Assembly: GCA_023265135.1 (NCBI GenBank)
Contig: JAHFUM010000006.1
Coordinates: forward strand, 9,232 to 73,231
Direction of reading: 5' to 3'
Source of the DNA: Nitrosarchaeum sp.
GTDB lineage: Archaea > Thermoproteota > Nitrososphaeria > Nitrososphaerales > Nitrosopumilaceae
Length of the DNA: 64,000 bases
In this document: piece by piece, positions 1 through 7,419 of the stretch
Layout of the letters: each line of letters begins with the position of its first letter
How positions within the stretch are numbered: the stretch's first letter is position 1
Notes under the pieces: generated by a model
What the model was told of the DNA's origin: nothing
The model's database searches: none
Seen by the model: only the letters and a program-made list of their open reading frames with translations
Translations under genes and position numbers: made by a program

Positions 1-294
1 TCTCTAAAAGAAAAATTGTTTGAGATTTTAGGAGGTAAAACATGTTCTAGTTGTGGATTTAAAGACGAAAGAGCTCTAGGCTTTAATCATATTAACAATG
101 AAGATACATTTGATAGTATAGGAAGAGGAGGATTTGCATCTTCATGGGGTAAGTATATCTCTGAACCAGAATTAGCCAGAAAAGACTTGAGAGTTCTTTG
201 TTTGAATTGTAATGAGATTAGACAACCTCAAACCAAAACTGAATCTAAAAAACCAAAAACGTCAAATAACAAAAGTAGATATTTTCCTAGATGA
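1..294 (+). CDS. HNH-like zinc-binding protein, 5' truncated by window edge
   Basis: The reading frame is open to base 1, so the gene begins outside the window and the TTG at 16 is probably internal. The visible 98 codons hold a CSSCG pair, then a NHINNED segment, then an LCLNCN pair. That order (CxxC, asparagine-histidine, CxxC) is the usual layout of HNH nuclease-type zinc folds in phage, homing or restriction-associated proteins. The tail is lysine-rich. A clear second catalytic histidine is not visible, so it may be a degenerate or purely DNA-binding relative. A nuclease role is inference. Confidence 0.5.
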   Translation, partial: SLKEKLFEILGGKTCSSCGFKDERALGFNHINNEDTFDSIGRGGFASSWGKYISEPELARKDLRVLCLNCNEIRQPQTKTESKKPKTSNNKSRYFPR

Positions 295-358
295 TCTATT
301 AAAAATCACTTTTGAGAATTAATTAACACTTTAATTATAATCATTTATTTTTTAAATT

Positions 359-442
359 ATGAATAATGACTTTAAATCATTAGGGATTAGTCTTATTGTA
401 ATGGTTGGAATAGTTACAATTTATACCGTATTTTTCCGTTAA
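359..442 (+). CDS. 27-residue single-span membrane microprotein
   Basis: An ATG at 359 opens a 27-codon frame. Polar residues MNNDFKS are followed by a continuous hydrophobic stretch (about residues 8-25) ending in an arginine, the profile of one transmembrane helix. It stops with TAA at 440-442, overlapping the last bases of the convergent gene on the other strand. AT-rich sequence upstream could hold a promoter. No function is recognised, and a chance frame cannot be excluded. Confidence 0.4.
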   Translation: MNNDFKSLGISLIVMVGIVTIYTVFFR

Positions 443-720
443 GCCTTTACAATTTCTACATCCTGTCCAAAAATCACAGCTGACACTATTTTGTGTTCTT
501 TATCTATTACTGATTGGATAAAATCTGCAAACACTTCCACCTGAGTTTCATCTTTTAGAAGAATGCTGTGGGCAGACTTATCTTTTAATGCAACAACTAA
601 TTCATTTTCCACTATGTTTAAAATCCTTGTAATGAAAGTCTCATTTGCATCTTTGATGAAAAGCAGACTAGCTAGCTTTTGAGCTTCATATTTATCATCA
701 CAACTAACTCTGATTTTCAT
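439..720 (-). CDS. Conserved-looking small protein co-transcribed with trpS
   Basis: This 93-residue acidic protein has no recognised domain. Its ATG overlaps the stop of trpS by four bases (717-720), so the two genes are almost certainly translated from one message. The sequence alternates charged and hydrophobic residues in a mixed alpha/beta pattern: MKIRVSCDD, a central ELVVALKD strand, and a C-terminal IVSAVIFGQDVEIVKA strand. The tight coupling suggests a translation-related or housekeeping role, but this is inference from position only. Confidence 0.75.
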   Translation of the reverse strand: MKIRVSCDDKYEAQKLASLLFIKDANETFITRILNIVENELVVALKDKSAHSILLKDETQVEVFADFIQSVIDKEHKIVSAVIFGQDVEIVKA

Positions 721-1829
721 TTATTCTCAAAAAGAAATTTATCTATCTGTTCTTTTGCTTTTTCTCTCTTTTCTTGATGAACTGCAAGAAATTCATTTAT
801 TTTTTCAATCAAAATTGCTTTTAATTCTCCAGTTAACATTTTTCCTGATTTATAATCATCATAAATTGACTTCAATTTGTTATCATCTGGTTCAAAGAAT
901 ATTCTGAGATATTGATAGGATACATCAATATCTGGATTACCGCCAAGTTTTCTATGTTGTTCAATATCTGGTTGACCACCAGAAAATGCATGTTTGTTAA
1001 TTTTTTTCTTAACAATATTTGGAGAATCAGTTGTATAGATAGTTCCATTCTCATCAGATGCTGACATTTTTCCGCCTGGTCCAGATAATCCTGGAATCAT
1101 AATATTATGAATTAAAGCTGGTTTTGGTTTTCCAATTTTTTGGGCAATGTCTCTAGTTAATCTAAAATGAGGATCTTGATCAACACCTAAAGGAATCAAA
1201 ACTGGTTTATCTTCAATAAAACAAGGTGCAGATTGTAATGATGTATAAAATATCATGCCAATATTTGTTTCATTTGTAAATCCAAACACAGCTTTTGTAT
1301 TTGAAAAATTAATCTTTTTTGCTACTTGTGCTGCAATTGGATATAGAGTCTGAATATTTTTTGTATTGATGATTATTTTTGTGTTATTTGGTTTAAAACC
1401 TAATGCAATAAAATCAAGTGCATTTTCATACGCAAATTTACCTGTATCTTCTAAAGTAAGTTCTTGTTTAGAGTAAAATTTTTCATCATCTGTAAGTTGA
1501 AAATACATATTTACACCAAATTTGTCTTGAAGCCATTTTGAAAATACCCATGGAACTAAATGACCAATATGCGTATGACCAGATGGTCCTCTTCCAGTGT
1601 ACAAGAAAAATTTTTTGCCTTTATCATAATCGTCTAAAATTCTATTCATATCTCTATGAGAAAAGAAAATTCCCCTTCTTAACATAAAATGGTCCTCACC
1701 CGTGATTTTTTTAATTCTCTTAAGGATTTCAGATGAAATTTTTTCAGTTCCAAACTTTTTGATTAGTTTATCATAATCTATATCCCCTTCAACATGCCAA
1801 GGAGTTACAATAAAGTCGTCAGCTGACAT
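717..1829 (-). CDS. trpS: Tryptophanyl-tRNA synthetase
   Basis: This class I aminoacyl-tRNA synthetase charges tRNA-Trp with tryptophan using ATP. The 370-residue length fits archaeal/eukaryotic-type TrpRS. The HIGH signature is at residues 87-90 within GPSGHTHIGH, and the KMSKS counterpart is KMSAS at 254-258. The Rossmann core lies between them and a helical anticodon-binding region follows. The start ATG at 1829 gives the usual N-terminal extension. It is transcribed divergently from pheS and overlaps the small downstream gene by four bases. Its substrate tRNA-Trp is encoded at 9695-9846. Confidence 0.95.
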   Translation of the reverse strand: MSADDFIVTPWHVEGDIDYDKLIKKFGTEKISSEILKRIKKITGEDHFMLRRGIFFSHRDMNRILDDYDKGKKFFLYTGRGPSGHTHIGHLVPWVFSKWLQDKFGVNMYFQLTDDEKFYSKQELTLEDTGKFAYENALDFIALGFKPNNTKIIINTKNIQTLYPIAAQVAKKINFSNTKAVFGFTNETNIGMIFYTSLQSAPCFIEDKPVLIPLGVDQDPHFRLTRDIAQKIGKPKPALIHNIMIPGLSGPGGKMSASDENGTIYTTDSPNIVKKKINKHAFSGGQPDIEQHRKLGGNPDIDVSYQYLRIFFEPDDNKLKSIYDDYKSGKMLTGELKAILIEKINEFLAVHQEKREKAKEQIDKFLFENK

Positions 1830-1880
1830 TCATTTTGACTTAGGTTAAGGTTTAAAAAGTCTTTTTCAGTCTTTCTGCTG

Positions 1881-3272
1881 TTGTCACAAGTCTTACATGA
1901 AATTGAAAAAAAAATCATCACCTCGCTAAAAGTTAATCCAAAACAGACTCCTGAACAACTTGAAAAATCTACTAGTTTATCCACTGATCAAATTCGAAGA
2001 GGAATGGAATGGCTTAAACTCAAAGAATTAGCTATTGTGAGTGAATCTCAAAGTATCACCCTATCTCTTGGAAAAAACGGATTAGAATCCTTTCACAAAG
2101 GATTGCCAGAAAGAAGATTAATTGATTTACTAAAAAATGAATCAAAAAAATTACAACATCTTCAAAAAGAACTTGGTTCAGTCTTTGGTCCTGCTATTGG
2201 TTTAGCAAGAAAAAATAATTGGATTGATACATCTGAAGATGAAATCACTCTAAAAATTTACCCTTCTGAACTTCCAGGAGAAAAAACTCTAAAACAAATT
2301 GGAGAAAATAAAATTCCTAAAAATGAAGTTGACATTGCTGATTTATCCAGTATTATGAAAAGACCTGATTTTATAATAGAGGATATAATTAAAACAAGAG
2401 AAATATCATTAACAGAAAATGCAGAATCAATTGAAATAACTGCAGGATCATCAAACGCAATTAATGTTGAATCTAAAGTACCTGATGTGTTTGTTGCAAG
2501 AACCCATCCTCTTAAAGATACTATTGACGAAATTCGTGAAATTTTTGTTACATTGGGTTTTACAGAAATTATTGGCAATATGACACAGCCTAGCTTTTGG
2601 AATTTTGATGCATTGTTTACTCCACAAGATCATCCTGCAAGAGAATTGCAAGATACATTTTATCTTGATGGATTGTCTGCAAAAAAAATTGGAACTTCGG
2701 AGCAAATTAGAAAAATCTCTGAATCACACAAAAAAAATTGGCGATATTATTGGGATATAAATGAAGCACGAAAGATGGTTCTTCGAACACATACAACATG
2801 TGTAACTATCAAACATCTTGCAGAAAATAAACCTGATGAAGCCAGATTCTTTTCACTTGGACGAGTATTCAGAAATGAAAAAGTAAGTTACAAACATCTT
2901 GTAGAATTTAATCAGATTGAGGGTGTTGTAGTTGGAAAAAATGCAACTCTACGTGATTTAATGGGAATTCAACGTGAATTTTATCGAAGAATTGGAATTA
3001 CAAAAATAAAATTTTGGCCAACATTTTTCCCTTATACAGAACCATCTCTTCAAACAATGGTGTATAATGACAGATTAGAAAAATGGGTAGAGCTATTCGG
3101 CATGGGTATCTTTAGACCTGAAGTGACAAAACCTCTTGGAATAACTAAGCCTGTTCTAGCTTGGGGTGGAGGTATTGAAAGAATTGCAATGTTGAAATAT
3201 GGATTAGATGATGTTAGAGAATTTTACAGCAATAATCTTAGCTGGTTAAGGAGTGTAACAAAATGCCAGTAG
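1881..3272 (+). CDS. pheS: Phenylalanyl-tRNA synthetase alpha subunit
   Basis: This is the catalytic alpha subunit of the (alpha-beta)2 PheRS. The first 80 or so residues form a winged-helix-like tRNA-binding region. The second half is the class II core: motif 1 around TQPSFWNFDALFTPQDHPAR, motif 2 FFSLGRVFRNE, and motif 3 AWGGGIERIAML. Length is 463 residues, as in archaea. TTG at 1881 is the only plausible start because the next ATG lies far inside the N-terminal domain. It overlaps pheT by ten bases, which indicates translational coupling. Confidence 0.95.
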   Translation: MSQVLHEIEKKIITSLKVNPKQTPEQLEKSTSLSTDQIRRGMEWLKLKELAIVSESQSITLSLGKNGLESFHKGLPERRLIDLLKNESKKLQHLQKELGSVFGPAIGLARKNNWIDTSEDEITLKIYPSELPGEKTLKQIGENKIPKNEVDIADLSSIMKRPDFIIEDIIKTREISLTENAESIEITAGSSNAINVESKVPDVFVARTHPLKDTIDEIREIFVTLGFTEIIGNMTQPSFWNFDALFTPQDHPARELQDTFYLDGLSAKKIGTSEQIRKISESHKKNWRYYWDINEARKMVLRTHTTCVTIKHLAENKPDEARFFSLGRVFRNEKVSYKHLVEFNQIEGVVVGKNATLRDLMGIQREFYRRIGITKIKFWPTFFPYTEPSLQTMVYNDRLEKWVELFGMGIFRPEVTKPLGITKPVLAWGGGIERIAMLKYGLDDVREFYSNNLSWLRSVTKCQ

Positions 3273-4888
3273 TTGAATTATCTTATTCCAGACTCCAAAA
3301 ATTACTTGGAAAAATCTCAAAAAAACAAATTTCTGATTCTCTTCCTTTTCTTGGATTAGATATTGAATATGAAGACAAAGATCTGATCAGAGTAGAATAT
3401 AGTCCCAATAGACCTGATTACTCAACTGATTTAGGAATTGCACTTGGTTTACAGGGATTATTTGGAATTAAATCTGGAGCCATAAAATTAAACATCAGAA
3501 AATCAAATGATTATGCAATTCATGTAGATCCATCTGTCACTAAAATCAGACCGTTTGTAACTGGAATTATTGCAAAAAATGGTAGAATTGATGATAGTAT
3601 AATAAAACAACTAATGGCAATGCAAGAAGATCTTCACTTTGGAATTGGAAGAAAGAGAAAAAAATCCTCTGTAGGAATTCATGATTTGGATAAGATTTCT
3701 TTCCCATTAACTTACACTACTTCTAAAAGAGATCATAAATTTACTCCACTAAACTCTGAAAAGGAATTCACAATATCTGAGATTCTTAATAATACTAAAG
3801 TGGGCCTAGATTATGGAGCCATTCTCGTAAATTCTCCTCAAGTTCCAATTATTTTAGATTCACAAAAACAAACTGTGTCTTTTCCACCAATAATTAATGC
3901 AGCATTAACCACTGTAACAACAAAAACAAGAAACCTCTTTGTTGAAGTTACTGGAATTAACAAAAATGATGCAGAAAATATGCTTTCTGTTGTTGCGACA
4001 ATACTTCAAACTGCTGGATTTGCTCTAGTGGCTACAAAAATTTCTGGTGCTAAAAATACTTCACCGAAATTAGAACAAAAAAATATATCTATTAATTCAG
4101 AACTAATAAATCAAATACTTGGATTGAATCTTACTGGTTCTCAGATTATCGCATCTCTTAAAAAATCACGATTAGATGCTACTTTAAAAGGGAAAAACAT
4201 TGTTTGTGGTGTTCCATCATATCGATTTGATATATTTGGTCAAATGGATTTAGTTGAAGAAGTTGTTCTAGGATATGGAATTCAAAATTTAGTTCCTATC
4301 TTATCTCCATCCCAAACTTTAGGACAAACAAATCAAATATCAATCAAACTAAAATCACTTAGTTTGATTATGATTGGACTTGGATATACAGAAGCACTAA
4401 ATTCAAGCCTTACAAGCAAAAGAGTTCTCTATGAAATGACAAACCGAGAACCAAAGAAAATGATCTCGGTGTTAGATTCAAAAAGTCAAGAACATACAAT
4501 TTTACGTGATTCTATTTTGCCAGGATTATTAGAAAATCTATCAAGAAACATTCATACATCTTATCCTCAAAAAGTATTTGAAACAGGAACTGTTTTTTCT
4601 CAAGGAAATCCAATTGACGAAACAACTAATCTTGCAGTAATCAGCGCACATCAAGAAGCAACTTTTACTGAAATTAAATCTATTTTACAATCTACATTAA
4701 AAACTGGATTTAACTTAGAAGCTGAAATGAAAACTTTTTCCCATCCAACTTTTGAGGAAGGAAGAACAGCTTCAATTTCTGTTAATGGTAAGATTATTGG
4801 GATTATTGGAGAAATTAATTCAAAAATAATTGAAAACTATAAAATACGTGTTCCTATAGTTGGATTTGAAATTTCTCTTTTTGACTAA
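3263..4888 (+). CDS. pheT: Phenylalanyl-tRNA synthetase beta subunit
   Basis: This is the archaeal/eukaryotic-type beta subunit (541 residues), shorter than the bacterial form and without the N-terminal EMAP-like tRNA-binding domain. The start MPVVELSYSRLQKLLG is typical of archaeal PheT. B3/B4 editing and B5 domains (about residues 90-350) are followed by a catalytically inactive class II-like domain (350-541). It pairs with PheS to bind tRNA-Phe and to edit mischarged tyrosine. The ATG lies inside the end of pheS. The 400-base segment after it contains no convincing protein gene. Confidence 0.94.
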   Translation: MPVVELSYSRLQKLLGKISKKQISDSLPFLGLDIEYEDKDLIRVEYSPNRPDYSTDLGIALGLQGLFGIKSGAIKLNIRKSNDYAIHVDPSVTKIRPFVTGIIAKNGRIDDSIIKQLMAMQEDLHFGIGRKRKKSSVGIHDLDKISFPLTYTTSKRDHKFTPLNSEKEFTISEILNNTKVGLDYGAILVNSPQVPIILDSQKQTVSFPPIINAALTTVTTKTRNLFVEVTGINKNDAENMLSVVATILQTAGFALVATKISGAKNTSPKLEQKNISINSELINQILGLNLTGSQIIASLKKSRLDATLKGKNIVCGVPSYRFDIFGQMDLVEEVVLGYGIQNLVPILSPSQTLGQTNQISIKLKSLSLIMIGLGYTEALNSSLTSKRVLYEMTNREPKKMISVLDSKSQEHTILRDSILPGLLENLSRNIHTSYPQKVFETGTVFSQGNPIDETTNLAVISAHQEATFTEIKSILQSTLKTGFNLEAEMKTFSHPTFEEGRTASISVNGKIIGIIGEINSKIIENYKIRVPIVGFEISLFD

Positions 4889-5034
4889 TATTTGATTGAA
4901 TTTTTTGATAGTTTTGTATTCTAAGTTTCTAATTCAATTTTTTCTGTATTTATTTCCATTTCTAATTATGCCTGGAAATCTAACTCCTTTAGAATTCATG
5001 CTCAGTAATTTTGAATTTTAGATGTTACAGTTCA

Positions 5035-5245
5035 ATGGTTTTTAGCATAGCTAAATCTATACTTAAACGCCCAAGAGCAGGCACACAGACGGATTAGGAT
5101 GATGCTGATCGTATTGATACCAATGATTTCTAATTCACCCAGGTGTGCTACAAGATGGGCAACCCCGGTTAGAAAACCCAAGGAGGTTTTGGCTAAAATT
5201 ACCAATGATCTTGCGCGAGTCAGAACCGGGGAACATTTACAAGTT
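5035..5245. ncRNA. Putative structured non-coding RNA between pheT and the EVE gene
   Basis: The 4889-5287 gap has no convincing protein gene, and its second half is clearly richer in G and C than the surroundings. It can fold. CCCCGGTT (5163-5170) pairs with AACCGGGG (5224-5231). Inside, TTAGAAAACC (5169-5178) pairs with GGTTTT (5185-5190) and CTAA (5193-5196) around a six-base loop. A small TTTAGC/GCTAAA hairpin lies at about 5039-5053. ACCAATGAT occurs twice, near 5119 and 5201. An AT-rich ACTTAAAC at about 5060 could be a TATA box for a plus-strand RNA. I looked for RNase P RNA (GAGGAAAGUC, ACAGAA), SRP RNA helix 8 and 5S landmarks and did not find them. The 78-codon antisense frame here is judged a shadow. 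Identity, ends and strand are uncertain. Confidence 0.45.
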
Positions 5246-5287
5246 TTCAAAAACATAAAACACCCCACAATGATATGAACTCTAAAA

Positions 5288-5707
5288 ATGGTAAACTATT
5301 GGTTAGCCAAACAAGAACCTGATGGACCTAGGGGATACAATTTTGAAACTTTAAAAAAAGATAAAAAAACAGTTTGGACTGACGTTCATAATAATCTTGC
5401 ACTAAAATATATGAGAGAAATGAAACGTGGCGATCTTGTTTTGTTTTACCACACTGGTAATGAGAGACAAATGGTTGGTATTATGGAAGTAATTTCAGAA
5501 CCATACTCAAATCCAAAAGAAGATAATAAACGATTCATTGTAGTTGATGTTAAATATAAAAAATCATTAAAACGACCAATCACTTTAGATGAGATAAAAA
5601 AGCAGAAAATATTTCAAAACTGGGAACTTGTTCGTATTTCTAGATTATCTGTAATGCCTGTTCCAAAGCATATTTGGGATACTATTATTGATATTTCTCA
5701 AAACTAA
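5288..5707 (+). CDS. EVE domain protein
   Basis: This 139-residue protein is a stand-alone EVE domain, a PUA-like fold that binds modified bases in RNA or DNA. The family signature is clear: MVNYWLAKQEP at the start, then WTDVHNNLALKYMREMKRGDLVLFYHTG, and the closing motif about WELVRISRLSVMPVPKHIWD. Length matches typical thymocyte nuclear protein 1-type homologues. The gene follows the putative structured RNA directly. The ligand in archaea is unknown, so a role in recognising modified tRNA or rRNA bases is inference. Confidence 0.9.
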   Translation: MVNYWLAKQEPDGPRGYNFETLKKDKKTVWTDVHNNLALKYMREMKRGDLVLFYHTGNERQMVGIMEVISEPYSNPKEDNKRFIVVDVKYKKSLKRPITLDEIKKQKIFQNWELVRISRLSVMPVPKHIWDTIIDISQN

Positions 5708-5755
5708 ATTCGGCATAATCGGTTTATTGATATAGTCGATTCGTTTAATGATTAC

Positions 5756-5995
5756 ATGGCAACAGCTTATGTTTTAATAAACTGTGAACTAGGTTCAGAA
5801 GAAGCTATCATACAGCAACTCAAGGGTCTAGACGGTGTGAAGGAAGTTCATGGTACTTTCGGAGCATATGACATCTTGGCCAAAATTGAATCTGACACTG
5901 TTGAAAAACTCAGAGAAACAATTACTTGGAAAATCAGAAAAATTGAGAAGATTCGATCAACACTAACCCTTATGGGAATAGAAGGCCAATCATAA
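5756..5995 (+). CDS. Lrp/AsnC-type ligand-binding (RAM) domain protein
   Basis: The 79 residues contain only the C-terminal effector-binding half of Lrp/AsnC regulators; no helix-turn-helix precedes it. The pattern AYVLINCELGSEEAIIQQL, GVKEVHGTFGAYDILAKIE and IRKIEKIRSTLTLMGI is the beta-alpha-beta-beta-alpha-beta RAM fold, including the GxYD turn. Such stand-alone proteins usually form decamers or modulate full Lrp proteins by sensing amino acids. The target and ligand cannot be read from the sequence. Confidence 0.9.
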   Translation: MATAYVLINCELGSEEAIIQQLKGLDGVKEVHGTFGAYDILAKIESDTVEKLRETITWKIRKIEKIRSTLTLMGIEGQS

Positions 5996-6013
5996 GCACT
6001 CTTTTTTCTTATC

Positions 6014-6583
6014 ATGATTTTACATTTTATTTTTGTTGTAAAAGAAGAAGATCGTGAAAAACGTAAACTAGAATTTGAATACGTAAAACAAATGGGAAAT
6101 TTTTTCAAAGTTTGGATCAAAGAAAAATTTGGTAAAGAATTTGAAATTCAATGTGATGAATTAATTACAAAACGAAGAAGTATTCTTCAAAAATTAGATA
6201 CACATACACTCCTTAAAGATCATGAACAAAGAGGAACACAAATTTATCATTTCTATCTTTGTCATTTTAAACCATTTTGGACTGATTGCACATGTGAAGG
6301 ATATCATGCTGAAAACTTTGGTATGGTTTGGTGGCAACCTCCAAAAGATCCATCTGACTCATTATTTCTTGCAGAAAAAAATTGTACCACTGTCTCTCAT
6401 GTATTAGCACATGAGCTTTTACGAGCATCAGGACATAAGAAATTCATTGAATCTGTTCATGATGTTTGGACCAAACACTTCTACGATCAATTACATTTTG
6501 AACAATATGGAGCAAACTTTGAAAAAACAGACGGAAAACCAATGTTTCTTACAATCGACACATCAAATCTTAAACCAAAATAA
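6014..6583 (+). CDS. Uncharacterised protein with a degenerate metallopeptidase-like motif
   Basis: No family is recognised for this 189-residue protein. It begins with a beta strand (ILHFIFVVK) followed by a charged helix. It has cysteines at WTDCTCEGYH, and near residue 133 the sequence VLAHELLRASGHKKF. This resembles the metzincin pattern HExxHxxGxxH, but the second histidine is arginine and the spacing to the last histidine is shortened, so catalysis is doubtful. There is no signal peptide. It sits 18 bases after the Lrp-like gene and may share its transcript. A metal-binding role is inference. Confidence 0.7.
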   Translation: MILHFIFVVKEEDREKRKLEFEYVKQMGNFFKVWIKEKFGKEFEIQCDELITKRRSILQKLDTHTLLKDHEQRGTQIYHFYLCHFKPFWTDCTCEGYHAENFGMVWWQPPKDPSDSLFLAEKNCTTVSHVLAHELLRASGHKKFIESVHDVWTKHFYDQLHFEQYGANFEKTDGKPMFLTIDTSNLKPK

Positions 6584-6630
6584 AATCTAGACATTTGAAT
6601 AATTCTAAATACATTTTGTGTAGATTGAGA

Positions 6631-7263
6631 TCAACACTTTGTTACTGAATAAATATTATTTTCAAAATTTGCTGTCTTGAAATCAAGTTTATTTTCAGTA
6701 TCATGCGTTCTGGATTTACTCAAATTTTCAAGCTCAACTAGCGCATCACCTCTAAATCCCACTGATGAACCATAAATTGCATCGCTTAACATAGTTCCAT
6801 GATCTCCTTTCTTAATGTCATCAACCATCTCATAGAATCGTACAGTCTCTTTTTTGTTTACAGGGTTTCCAGTCGCTTTGTTGAATGCAACTGAAATATA
6901 CATTCCATTATTTTTTACAGCAACTGGAATTTTATGATTTGTTCCACTTGCTCCTGGAATTGCCTCATTTACTAAAACCTCACATTTATGATACATGCTG
7001 GATACATACGCATAGAATCTATACTGAGCATATTTTCCTGCATTGTCTTCTTCACATCCGACAAATACTTTGTGTAAAAGTTCTAAAGCGTCATCATTCA
7101 TACTTTGTAATCTATCGTCTATTCTTCCTCTTTCTAGAAGATCCGATTTACATTCTTTTGCAATTAACACTAAAATGAAATCTGGTAAATTATAATTTTT
7201 TAGAGCAGCGACATAAGCACCTGCTTGTGACATTCCGAATTTTGGAAAACCCTTATTGACCAT
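6631..7263 (-). CDS. Uncharacterised 210-residue protein
   Basis: A single open frame runs from a clear ATG (MVNKGFPKFGMSQAGAYVAAL) and codon use is like its neighbours. The first 100 residues look helical. The middle holds predicted beta strands with acidic residues (CEVLVNEAIPG, IPVAVKNNGMYISVAFNKA) followed by a glycine-rich segment. No signal peptide or membrane segment is seen. The strand and acid arrangement would fit a nuclease-like fold, but no complete PD-(D/E)xK motif can be assigned, so no function is given. Confidence 0.7.
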   Translation of the reverse strand: MVNKGFPKFGMSQAGAYVAALKNYNLPDFILVLIAKECKSDLLERGRIDDRLQSMNDDALELLHKVFVGCEEDNAGKYAQYRFYAYVSSMYHKCEVLVNEAIPGASGTNHKIPVAVKNNGMYISVAFNKATGNPVNKKETVRFYEMVDDIKKGDHGTMLSDAIYGSSVGFRGDALVELENLSKSRTHDTENKLDFKTANFENNIYSVTKC

Positions 7264-7419
7264 CTAAACACCCCAATTTAGAATATTTGTAACTCCTCAA
7301 CAATCAATTATTAAGCTGCTTTTAGTTTATAATTGTTAAGAAATTAACACGCCTATCCTGACATTCATTGTAATTTTTGAATTGCAAATATTAAATTCCG
7401 GTAAAATTAACCGCATGAT

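Noticed and set aside
5035-5245. RNase P RNA, SRP RNA or 5S rRNA
   Set aside because: The diagnostic conserved bases of each could not be found on either strand.
5032-5268. 78-codon minus-strand frame after pheT
   Set aside because: The region has strong base-pairing and no protein-like composition or domain; it is better explained as a structured RNA.
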